A stretch of DNA of 22,878 nt, from contig JADWQD010000038.1 of NCBI GenBank assembly GCA_016110215.1, forward strand, positions 1 through 22,878. Reading direction: 5' to 3'. Of this stretch, positions 15,541 to 22,803 are shown piece after piece (within the stretch, counting starts at the first letter, position 1; every line of letters starts with the position of its first letter). The translations under genes and the position numbers were made by a program. The notes beneath the pieces are model-generated. The model saw nothing but the letters and a program-made list of their open reading frames with translations. It was not told the origin of the DNA and did no database searches. This stretch comes from Capronia americana (Eukaryota > Ascomycota > Eurotiomycetes > Chaetothyriales > Herpotrichiellaceae).

Positions 15541-16003
15541 CGTACGTGTTGATGACCACGATCACGAACAGGATCAAAACCGCGGACGTGACCACCGGTT
15601 GTACGTGTACACAGTCAGGATCACCACCATGTGCGTGTCCACATTCACGATCTGCTGCACGTGTTACGCACTCGAAGGGGTAGTTGATTTCGGTCCTCAT
15701 CTTGATCCATGGCATGCCCGGGATGGTCACGTTCTTCGAGTTCGCGGCAGCCACCTCGTCCAGGTCGGCGTTGATGCACGTGAAGTTGCTCCCGTCCCTG
15801 GGCATGTCGACGTTTTCGAACACGAGATACAACCTCTACGACCCCAGACCCACGAACGGACGCTGGTCCATATCGAAGTCGATGCCCACCACCCCGTCGA
15901 TGACCATACGCACCGGGGGACCGATGACCACCACACTGTACCCCCCCCTGATGATAGAGCGGATTTTGGTGGGGTCCTTGAACACAGTCTCGATCAGGTC
16001 CAT
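15540..16003 (-). pseudogene. Virus-like block, segment 4: membrane-protein-like gene with in-frame TAG
   Basis: From ATG 16003 the frame reads MDLIETVFKDPTKIRSIIRG and IDFDMDQRPFVGLGS, meets a TAG at 15834-15836, then continues in frame with LYLVFENVDMPRDGSNFTCI and a strongly hydrophobic segment (TSAVLILFVIVVINTYGAL) near 15550. That suggests a type I membrane protein with an N-glycosylation-like NFT site. TGG or CAG to TAG would each need a single C-to-T or complementary change. Just upstream, 16034-16093 on the same strand encodes another hydrophobic tail (MWVWTILPVMVVKSML) ending in a stop, probably from the preceding gene. No family is recognised. Confidence 0.42.
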
Positions 16004-16157
16004 GACCACGCGCTCAGCCACGACCGAACTATAGCATGGACTTGACCACCATGACGGGGAGGATCGTCCACACCCACATGTCCGCGACCGCGACGATACA
16101 CACAGAGCACGAACAGTCCTACCTACACGTTCTGGAAACCACTACGTGACCACAAAC

Positions 16158-16365
16158 ATGAACACGAATAGCGTCGAGGACGAGAGGCCACTCCTCGTCA
16201 GGAGGTTGGCCAAGGCCGGGCCACCATCACGCAGGCGCCCATGGTCGTGGCCTGCGAGTGGACCGAGGTCAAGCGCGAGAACGTCTACACCTTCATCTGC
16301 AGGTCCGAGGACCTGACCACGGTTACCGGCTGCACCGCACACAAGGGCTGCAAGGGCCACCACAT
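16158..16365 (+). pseudogene. Virus-like block, segment 5: frame-shifted fragment
   Basis: Two frames carry the signal in turn: MNTNSVEDERPLLVRRLAKA from ATG 16158, then VVACEWTEVKRENVYTFICR and a Cys-rich end (TGCTAHKGCKGHH). A single indel near 16215 would link them. The fragment stops at the 75-bp repeat. No family is recognised. Confidence 0.35.
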
Positions 16366-16440
16366 TCGGAGAAATACCCGGAGAAATACTCGGAGAAATA
16401 CTCGGAGAAATACCCGGAGAATTCACCTGTGAAGACGAAT
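16366..16440 (+). repeat. 75-bp direct repeat, copy 1 (4 x 12 bp plus tail)
   Basis: Four 12-bp units of CGGAGAAATACY type preceded by T and followed by GGAGAATTCACCTGTGAAGA CGAAT. It matches 17174-17248 with about seven differences. It lies immediately before the RNA polymerase fragment. Confidence 0.95.
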
Positions 16441-17048
16441 GATCCCGTTCGGGTTTGCGACCGGGGACGAGCAGAGGTACAGCGACGCAGCCATGATCAA
16501 CTCCGGGGTCTGCAGCGGGGACAAGACCGCCGGCGATGTCGCGAACTACTGCCTGGGCAGGATCAAGGGGCAAGCGCGGCATTCTGAGGAAGCAGTGCAA
16601 CTCAACCAGGCCGCCAAACACGATGAGGTTCGCGGAGTCGCCTCTGAGGCCGAACCTGAACTTGTCCCAGGCCGAGCAGTTGGGGTACATCTGTCTCCCG
16701 AACGAGGTATTTGACAAGGGTGTGTTCCTCTTCATGTCCGAGGACGGCAAGTTCAGCACGGTCAAGTTGAAGGAGGAGGGCTTGGTGATGTACGGGCGGT
16801 GTCCGTCGCAGGGGAGGGACAGTGCGTTGCCGATGAAGGTCAGACGCGTGGAGACGGGCGTGTTCTCCATGAGGGTGCCGCTCGACGTCTGCAACATGAA
16901 CAACACCGACTTCGACGGCGACGAGGCGGGTGGTGACCCCACCATCGACCCCGCGATGTACACCACGATGCCGCTCGAGGATATGATCGAGCAGCTCGTC
17001 GACTTGCGCGAGGATGCCGCTGAACGAACAATGCATCCATCCCCTTGA
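16441..17048 (+). pseudogene. RNA polymerase beta-prime/RPB1-type catalytic core fragment, frameshifted
   Basis: The first frame (from ATG 16441) reads MIPFGFATGDEQRYSDAAMI and runs to about 16575 (CLGRIKG). A second frame picks up with GKRGILRKQC and continues through NLSQAEQLGYICLPNEVF, GLVMYGRCPSQGRDSALP and VCNMNNTDFDGDEA, stopping at 17046. The order (K-G-K-x-G-x-x-R, a Pro-containing NRQP-like position, then DFDGD) is that of the double-psi beta-barrel of the largest RNA polymerase subunit. The three catalytic Asp are present. NADFDGDEM has become NTDFDGDEA and NRQP has become GRCP, so the protein is very divergent, as in viral polymerases. Candidate sources are nucleocytoplasmic large DNA viruses or mirusviruses (RPB1-like) or LEF-9 of nudivirus/baculovirus relatives, whose motif is NTDxDGD. 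Everything outside the core is missing. The frame break near 16570 marks it as inactive. Confidence 0.72.
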
Positions 17049-17419
17049 CCACGCAAGGCAGGTCTACCACGAAAGCCCGGCGGCTCCGGATGCCCACTCG
17101 GTGACATCGATTCCTGCACAGGTGAGTTATCTGGCGTCCCATTGACAGTATCAGGGAACGCTCACAAACCCAGTCGGAGAAATACGCGGAGAAATGGTCG
17201 GAGAAATATCCGGAGAAATACTCGGAGAATTCACCTGCGAAGACGAATAGACCAGCACCAGCGCCGTACCGATCTGTCGGTACCGGCATACTGATCTTCA
17301 TGCCGATCTCCCGTGCCAATCTCTCGGTACCGGTGTGTCGATCTCCCTCCAGAAGCCTCCGTGTTCGCTCGGGAGAGATGGATTCAAGCGCCTTCTTGGA
17401 CCAATGGAGGGTATCATGA
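17014..17419 (+). CDS. Two-exon gene with EKY-type repeats
   Basis: Exon 1 (17014-17121) runs from ATG and reads MPLNEQCIHPLDHARQVYHE and on to SVTSIPAQ. The intron at 17122-17173 (52 nt) has GTGAGT, branch CGCTCAC and CCCAG. Exon 2 (17174-17419) joins in phase 0 and begins with the 12-bp repeat read as SEKYAEKWSEKYPEKYSE, then a Pro-rich linker and, through hairpin cluster VI, a basic end, with stop TGA at 17417. About 117 aa, no domain recognised, likely disordered. Exon 1 overlaps the last 35 bases of the polymerase fragment in another frame, so the virus-to-fungus junction lies near 17010-17050. Confidence 0.5.
17174..17248 (+). repeat. 75-bp direct repeat, copy 2
   Basis: The copy begins exactly at the first base of exon 2 of the gene above. 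The tail GGAGAATTCACCTGCGAAGA CGAAT is the best conserved part. With copy 1 it brackets the polymerase fragment (808 bp start to start). Confidence 0.95.
17262..17345 (-). repeat. GGTACC hairpin-repeat cluster VI
   Basis: Contains an exact reverse-complement core (17266-17283) and TCTCGGTACCGGTGTGTCGA. Its orientation is opposite to clusters II-V, so IV and VI are inverted relative to each other around the virus-like block. Confidence 0.88.
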
Positions 17420-17473
17420 GACGCGAAGAGTACGAACGCACTGAAGACAGCTGTCGTTGATAGCAGTCGGCGG

Positions 17474-17788
17474 TCATACCACATCAGTTATTCCCCGGAA
17501 ACCAACTATCCGCCAGAGCGCAAGACGACCCGCATGCACTGCGTCGCCATGATGCGCCGAATGGCGCCGGCGGCCGTCGTGTGGCAACACCGAGACCAGC
17601 ATGGTGCAGGATTTCCTTCCGCGAATGGTGATGCTCGCCCGAGTGGCCGTTACCGCTCTGCGGCGAGAGGTTGATTGAAAGACGGCGACGGATGCTTGCC
17701 TGTTTCTGCGACGGCCTCGTGAACAGCATTCAAACGAGGTGAAGGTAAAGTCCATCCTGCGCCCCTTCCTTTTCATCTTCATCCTCAC
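17474..17788 (-). CDS. Basic hypothetical ORF
   Basis: The 104-codon frame starts with closely spaced ATGs (MRMKMKRKGRRMDFTFTSFE) and is Arg-rich throughout. The plus strand is alternatively open in short pieces (NTETSMVQDFLPRMVMLARV at about 17595-17680). The strand is undecided and no family is recognised. Confidence 0.25.
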   Translation of the reverse strand: MRMKMKRKGRRMDFTFTSFECCSRGRRRNRQASVAVFQSTSRRRAVTATRASITIRGRKSCTMLVSVLPHDGRRRHSAHHGDAVHAGRLALWRIVGFRGITDVV

Positions 17789-18083
17789 CTTCTCATCTCA
17801 CAGCTCTGTCATAGGCACGTTCGCAGCCTGTCATGTCATGTCACTTCTGGAGCCTGTTTGCCCCGAACAGTTCAACAGCGCGGGCTGCATACGACCACGC
17901 CTTTCGAGCCCCGGGCAGTGGCGCCCACGGCAGCTTGAGAGTCATGCTGGAGTGAACATGCAAAGTCTACCTTCGCAGAACCACCCAGCTGCTGCCAGCG
18001 ACCTACACTCACCGGAGAGCGACGCCTTGCACAGCAATCGCCTCAGACTTCTCAAACCTTACTCACCCGCCTCATTCACCTGA
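17739..18083 (+). CDS. Hypothetical ORF with hydrophobic N terminus
   Basis: The frame starts with GTG, then KSILRPFLFIFILTFSSHSS, which resembles a signal peptide, followed by a Ser/Pro-rich stretch of about 85 residues. The hydrophobic part is encoded by a CT-rich tract that could instead be a promoter or 5' leader for a downstream gene. There is no ATG at the start. Confidence 0.25.
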   Translation: MKVKSILRPFLFIFILTFSSHSSVIGTFAACHVMSLLEPVCPEQFNSAGCIRPRLSSPGQWRPRQLESHAGVNMQSLPSQNHPAAASDLHSPESDALHSNRLRLLKPYSPASFT

Positions 18084-18084
18084 C

Positions 18085-18321
18085 CTACACCCGTTTGAGG
18101 CTGCTCAGAACATCTGGGAGCAACGCAGGTGTGCTGTTCACGGCGTTCAGTGAATGCATTCTGTCCCAGCTTACCCTCGCATTCCTCGGGTTCTTCCAAC
18201 TAATCTCGACCGCTGGAAATGTGTCGGACGACCCCATGAACTGCGGCACAATGACCGCTGAGAGGAACATCTGCACACCACCATCAGACTTTTCACGGAC
18301 CTTGAGACGAAGATACGGCAC
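18085..18321 (-). CDS. Hypothetical ORF, minus strand
   Basis: The 78-codon frame reads GGVQMFLSAVIVPQFMGSSD, then FPAVEISWKNPRNARVSWDR. The plus strand has a similarly open frame (18095-18343), so the strand is uncertain. No ATG start and no family recognised. Confidence 0.27.
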   Translation of the reverse strand: MPYLRLKVREKSDGGVQMFLSAVIVPQFMGSSDTFPAVEISWKNPRNARVSWDRMHSLNAVNSTPALLPDVLSSLKRV

Positions 18322-18335
18322 ACCGCACCGGACAC

Positions 18336-18980
18336 ATGATTGAAGAGCCGTTCGTAGTCGAACCGGGCGAACTGACAGTCTCGGCCAGTCTACGGAACGC
18401 GCTCACCCGGCAACTGCTAAACGCATGCAGGGCAACCAAACCGTTTCGACTTCGAGCCCGTTTGGATGACGGATGACGGCTGATGATTCCGCACAGCCGA
18501 TTCAAGACCCTGTTGGCGCAAGTGTCTCCGCCCGTGTGGAGGGAGCACTGTGGCCCGTCCCAGGAAAACAAGAGAGGCTTACGACGGAAGGGCTCGACGG
18601 CGACCTCGGACGTTCCCCGCGCTACAACGGCGCTCGTGCGACATGATGACCCCGTGCATGAGCTTGATGACTGCGACTGGTTGGCACCGAAAGTCTTTGT
18701 CAACTGTTGAGATCGTGACCCGGCGACTGTGGCGGAACGACGCGTCGAGTTGTGCGAGTGGAGGATCACAAGGCGGGCGAGAAGAGGTCCTGCAGCATCG
18801 GGGCAAAAACTGGGTGGTGCTCTTGTATCTGAAGTTGGGGATGTCCTTGGGAGCCCGAGTGACTCCAAGGTTGGTTGTACGAGGGCAAATTGGGTCGCGG
18901 GAGAAAGCCCTGGCATTCAGAATGGCATACCTCTCAGCGACGGCCTGTTGTCCACGACCTCGTCACCCAACACTGAGTGA
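18336..18980 (+). pseudogene. Hypothetical gene with two in-frame TGA codons
   Basis: From ATG 18336 (MIEEPFVVEPGELTVSASLR) one frame continues to a TGA at 18978, broken only by TGA at 18474 and TGA at 18708. All three pieces look protein-like (RLMIPHSRFKTLLAQVSPPV; DDPVHELDDCDWLAPKVFVN; VAERRVELCEWRITRRARRG). Both stops could be CGA decay. A second frame at 18473-18646 (MTADDSAQPIQDPVGASVSA) also looks plausible, so part of the middle might belong to another frame. A 207-codon antisense ORF (18916-18293) is Ser/Arg-rich and judged a shadow. No family is recognised. Confidence 0.42.
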
Positions 18981-19197
18981 CCGTGTTGGAATCCACGTGG
19001 GGGCCACACCCAGAACTTGTGCTCTTCTTGCAGCACACCGCAGGGTTGGGCGACGTTCGAGTCGTCTTTACGTTGCACCCTCGTCCATAAACCTTGGCGC
19101 TGGTCATGTGCATGACAATGATGTCATTGCTACAATTTCACATCTTCATAGTTTCATAGCAATCATATTACATTGACTCCTCGGTGGCTCCAACACT

Positions 19198-19611
19198 TTA
19201 GTGGGTCACACCGTCCTCCTCGCGCTGCGAGTTCGAGCTGGGGAGAACGCGAGGCCTAGAGTCTCGTCTGCCGCCAGAGTACCGTATCCTCCCGCCAACG
19301 TCCGCTGCCACGACATCACATCGGTTTGCAGGTTTCGAGAACGCCGTGATCTCATTCACTCTTTCTGATGGGTTGCTCGAACAGGTCCCCCAGCTGCAGG
19401 ATTCCTGTTCCTCTGCCGTCGCGTCGCGGGCGTTGCTGGCCGCCGCTTGTGTCCTGCTTCCTGTCTCGGCATGTCCCGAGTTGGCTCCGTGCACCGCCCA
19501 CTTTGGCCGTCTGGTGACCACCGATGTCTGGAATCTGTTTGTTCTGGGGGCCCAGGCGACAAGGGTGCAGCCGCGAACTCCTAAGACCAGTGGGGTTTGT
19601 GGTTGCCGCAC
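19198..19611 (-). CDS. Hypothetical ORF, minus strand, uncertain
   Basis: The 137-codon frame is Ser/Arg/Ala-rich (NARDATAEEQESCSWGTCSS). Plus-strand (19346-19987) and another minus-strand frame (19352-19831) are equally open. I see no motif that decides. This interval may be the upstream region of the gene at 19798. Confidence 0.2.
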   Translation of the reverse strand: MRQPQTPLVLGVRGCTLVAWAPRTNRFQTSVVTRRPKWAVHGANSGHAETGSRTQAAASNARDATAEEQESCSWGTCSSNPSERVNEITAFSKPANRCDVVAADVGGRIRYSGGRRDSRPRVLPSSNSQREEDGVTH

Positions 19612-19797
19612 AGAGAGCTCCTACGGTTCGGCTTCCCAGTATGCATCTCAAGAGACACACTGTGCTGTCGGACCCGGGGGCGAAGGTCGAGAAGATAAGA
19701 AGCCCGGCCTTTCCACGTCGTCTCGTCGTGGTAGACCGCCTCCGAGCACCAACGCCCGCGTTCCACTCGACATAGCCAAGCAACAACCGCACGAACC

Positions 19798-20385
19798 ATG
19801 GCGGAAAACGCGCCGCCTTCAACCTCCACACCCACTTCTTCCCCTGCGAGGGACACCGGTCGACGCGAGGCGAACACCGCCGCTAGCTCCCCTACACGAA
19901 CCGATCCGAATCAAGACCCAAGCACCGGCGCCAACACGACCGAGCGAACGTTCCGACAGTTTACAGAAGAGTACAATCTACGTATGACGCTTGACCAGTT
20001 CATCGGGCTCTGTGCATACCTCAGGGCGCTACTCACCTGGGGCTACGAGGCCTCGCCTTGTGATCTCGACCGCTTCATTGTCTGCTACCCGGCCTACGAA
20101 CAGTCATTGCCTCGGCTATACGCCGAGGCCGCATCAGGCCAGGGATGGCCGATGATCTCCTACCACGAGTGGCTCCGCCCCCCCAACACCGAGGAGGCCC
20201 GATCGCGAATCTTCCAGTTGGACTCGACAAATACACAGGGCCCCACCCTCACCGAGACCGTGCTGCGAGAGATATGGCGCGAGCATTTCTTTCGGTTCCT
20301 CGCCACGGATATGCGTATGCAATCCCTGGTACGCAATGCGGCGCGGGAAAACGCCCGAGGTGGTGCTTGTACGTTGGCTACGTGA
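19798..20385 (+). CDS. Hypothetical protein, 195 aa
   Basis: The ATG lies in a good Kozak context (CGAACCATGGCGG). Residues 1-55 are disordered and Ser/Thr/Pro-rich. From about residue 56 a compact, helical-looking region follows (RTFRQFTEEYNLRMTLDQFI, GLCAYLRALLTWGYEASPCD, LTETVLREIWREHFFRFLAT). This is the most gene-like ORF of the right half. The frame stays open past its TGA (20383) to 20649 with a Pro/Arg-rich stretch, so the stop may be a mutation or the natural end. The domain layout would suit a retroelement Gag or a plain fungal protein, but no zinc knuckle is present. Family not recognised. Confidence 0.6.
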   Translation: MAENAPPSTSTPTSSPARDTGRREANTAASSPTRTDPNQDPSTGANTTERTFRQFTEEYNLRMTLDQFIGLCAYLRALLTWGYEASPCDLDRFIVCYPAYEQSLPRLYAEAASGQGWPMISYHEWLRPPNTEEARSRIFQLDSTNTQGPTLTETVLREIWREHFFRFLATDMRMQSLVRNAARENARGGACTLAT

Positions 20386-21193
20386 AGGAGGCAGAGAGGG
20401 AGATGCGTGTCAGGACGGCTTTCGCCGCAACGGAGGGAAATGTCTGATGGCGAGGTTGGGGCGCCGAGTCGAACAAGAGATTTTCCCCCAAGGACGAGCG
20501 TGGCGCCGGCGACACCTGAAGGGTCGCGTGAGCCGCAACGGGGAGGGTGGGCTAGAGACGTCGGGGCAGGGCACGTCCGCATACATCGGCGGGGTCTTAC
20601 GTGGCAGATCGCACCGATGGAGCGATCTGCCAGCCGGGATCTGTTGTGACTATTCGCTTGTGTTCTCGCTTCACCCAGTTGTGGGGAAGAACGACGAGGA
20701 CGAAGGACACGGAGTCCAGCTTCCAGTCAGGTCTGGATTCAAGCGGTCCTGCAACAATAGGAGCCGTAGAATTCCGACGCCTGCGTATGATCTATCACGC
20801 AGATATCCTCAAATCCCGCACAAATTAAAATGGCTGTTACAAGAGCTTACACGTGCTGTTCGGTTACCGAAGGACGATTTGAGGAGAAACTCGGACAAGA
20901 CGGTCCTGCACTGGTACACCCACCGCCATACAGGAATTGATGGGGGGCGAAATATCAAAATCGCAGGTGCAAACATCCACCCGCCAGAGCCTTTGCGCGG
21001 ACATCTCGTACCGCCGAGACATGCGGATTGCCGTCAAGGCGCCGTGTACGCCATACATGAATTGTACTTGACGGCCCCGTGTACGCCATACATGAATTGT
21101 ATACTTCCAGACCGAGGATCTCTCCGGCAGCCACGGACTTCCCCTGTCCTGAACCCGGCCTGCATCGTCTGTACCAGTCGCGGCCTGTTCTGA
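20336..21193 (+). CDS. Hypothetical ORF, 285 aa, overlapping the previous gene by 50 nt
   Basis: The ATG-started, uninterrupted frame lies +1 to the preceding ORF. The N-terminal half is Gly/Arg-rich. The second half is more natural (YDLSRRYPQIPHKLKWLLQE, LTRAVRLPKDDLRRNSDKTV). No reverse transcriptase, protease or integrase motif is seen. The last third includes a 35-bp duplication. It could be an exon-like continuation of the upstream ORF through an indel. Confidence 0.35.
   Translation: MRRGKTPEVVLVRWLREGGREGDACQDGFRRNGGKCLMARLGRRVEQEIFPQGRAWRRRHLKGRVSRNGEGGLETSGQGTSAYIGGVLRGRSHRWSDLPAGICCDYSLVFSLHPVVGKNDEDEGHGVQLPVRSGFKRSCNNRSRRIPTPAYDLSRRYPQIPHKLKWLLQELTRAVRLPKDDLRRNSDKTVLHWYTHRHTGIDGGRNIKIAGANIHPPEPLRGHLVPPRHADCRQGAVYAIHELYLTAPCTPYMNCILPDRGSLRQPRTSPVLNPACIVCTSRGLF
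21042..21101 (+). repeat. 25-bp direct repeat, 35-bp period
   Basis: CCGTGTACGCCATACATGAA TTGTA is present at 21042-21066 and 21077-21101 without differences. Confidence 0.93.
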
Positions 21194-21199
21194 TGGCCC

Positions 21200-21838
21200 C
21201 CGGGGCCTACGCACGCCTGGTCGGTAGGTCTAGTCAAGTGAGGACAGGGAAGCTGTGAAATGATGACGGTGGACGGGATCATGTCGACAAGCTTACGTGT
21301 CCCGCTATGGGGTCCCCTTACAACACTGTCTCTCACATATTCCTATCATGCGAAGCTTGAAATTGGTGGAGCATCATATTCACCCCCTCTTTCTCTCTGT
21401 CTAGTCATCTCCGGGAGGGAAATCCGACTGCCAGTAAGACATGTCCCAGGCTCGCCCCCAATACCTAATCGGTTCCGGACGACGGTAGGACTGTAAAATT
21501 GGACGTGGTGCAGCCCTGGATGATCCTACACATTCACTTGAGGCAACATCTGCTTTCAGCTGTGTCAACGTCAGGCCACGAAAGGCGATCTCTTGCCTCG
21601 ACACCGACCCGCTCGCCGAATACCTGGCTTGACTCATAAGAAATTCCTGCGGAACATTAGACCCAGTATTGCATTCTAGACCGGGGCGCCCGAGCCCCTG
21701 ACACAAGTAAAGCGTTTGGGTGGGGAAGTCCCATCTCACGCCCACACCACCGAGATGGAAGGGTCTCGAGACTATATGTCGTGTCCGCCATTGCCGTTTC
21801 GATCGTGTTCATGACTCCAAGGTGGGCACCGCACAACC
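21200..21838. other. No supported gene; upstream region of the next ORF
   Basis: Frames are short. A pyrimidine tract (CCCCCTCTTTCTCTCTGTCT, about 21382-21402) is the only promoter-like feature. Confidence 0.45.
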
Positions 21839-22525
21839 ATGGGCGGCGGTGGCGTCAAGAGGAGCATCTTCGACAGGCAGCCAGGGGCGGAGAGGGTTGG
21901 GTGGGACGAGAACTGGTTCGAGAACGACGGATACGATAGCACAGAGCGCGCGAAACGCACGAAACGCACGAGTCTAGCGGCAAATTTGAGCGGCCAACGC
22001 CCTGGGGAGTCTTCCGCACAGCCTAGTCTGAGGAGACAATCGGATGTTTCCCAAGAGTTCGTGCCGCACCGGAGCCCGCCCAAACCCCAAAGCCCGGCCC
22101 AAGCTTCCACCAGGATTGAACGCATATTCTTCAGGAACGTCAAATTTGCGGAGCTGGAAATCGAAAACAGACGTTTCGTGGTACCCATGGAAGGGTGGCC
22201 GACGGCGGAAGTCTTGTCGGCAAAACCGACAGGAGGATCGCGCTCATGGTCCAACAGACGCAGCTTGACAACTTCGACTGGGAGACTGTTCAGGGCTGGA
22301 CGCTCCATACACGAAGGCCCAGGCGACCGAGACGCAGACTCGCGGACGGGCCGGATAGCGAATGAGCCTGGCGCACCTGGCGGTGGCGACGGCGAGGTGT
22401 CATTTGACCGCGAGGACCGCCGGGCCGCCTCACGAGCAAACGAGGTGACTGTTCCCACGGCGGCACGACCACGACCTACTGATATGAGAGCTGAGACGAA
22501 GGTGCTAGTCGGAGTGAGCGCCTGA
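21839..22525 (+). CDS. Hypothetical protein, 228 aa
   Basis: The ATG is in a Kozak context (CAACCATGGGC). The protein is charged and largely disordered, with a folded-looking centre (about residues 92-125: RIERIFFRNVKFAELEIENR, RFVVPMEGWPTAEVL). The N terminus has a basic patch (ERAKRTKRTS), possibly a nuclear localisation signal, coded by a small GAAACGCAC repeat. An antisense ORF of the same length exists but has a shadow-like composition. No family is recognised. Confidence 0.55.
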   Translation: MGGGGVKRSIFDRQPGAERVGWDENWFENDGYDSTERAKRTKRTSLAANLSGQRPGESSAQPSLRRQSDVSQEFVPHRSPPKPQSPAQASTRIERIFFRNVKFAELEIENRRFVVPMEGWPTAEVLSAKPTGGSRSWSNRRSLTTSTGRLFRAGRSIHEGPGDRDADSRTGRIANEPGAPGGGDGEVSFDREDRRAASRANEVTVPTAARPRPTDMRAETKVLVGVSA

Positions 22526-22803
22526 AGTTCTATCCCATGCGCAGCTAGGATTGCTGATAGCGGATCTTGGTATACCTGACCATGTACTATTCCACATTAA
22601 TGAAGGCACTTCCATGCTATTGACATGGTATTACTATATGAATTCGTATACCAGGCTCTCCAGCATAATTGTGAGGTACATAGATATACATCATAAGCCC
22701 CTGCAAGCTGACTGAATATAGTGGGTTCTTTATCGAGGGCACAGGCCTCAACTATAGTTAAGAAGCGAAGCCGGGCGCGTTATAGGCCTCGAGGGAGGAG
22801 GTA
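22526..22803. other. AT-richer non-coding interval with nested inverted repeats
   Basis: TGGTATAC (22568-22575) and ACCATGT (22579-22585) are mirrored by ACATGGT (22623-22629) and GTATACCA (22646-22653), allowing a two-step stem-loop. No ORF is supported. Confidence 0.5.

Noticed and set aside
14945..15832. A 295-aa minus-strand protein
   Set aside because: Only its first third looks coding. The rest is the complement of the convincing plus-strand fragment at 15028-15540.
14180..16045. A single 621-aa protein
   Set aside because: The frame crosses hairpin cluster V, and its last third is the complement of a minus-strand gene with a clear membrane segment.
20369..20413. A 45-nt intron (GTACGT to GTCAG) joining the 19798 ORF to its downstream open frame
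   Set aside because: There is no good branch site, it is very short, and the joined codon is itself TGA.
21772..22458. A 228-aa antisense ORF opposite the 21839-22525 gene
   Set aside because: Its composition (Ser/Pro/Arg-rich, few acidic residues) looks like a complement shadow. The plus-strand ORF has a Kozak start and a balanced core.
22670..22720. A 51-nt intron (GTGAGG, GCTGAC, TATAG)
   Set aside because: The signals are good, but no open frame exists on either side in this AT-richer stretch.
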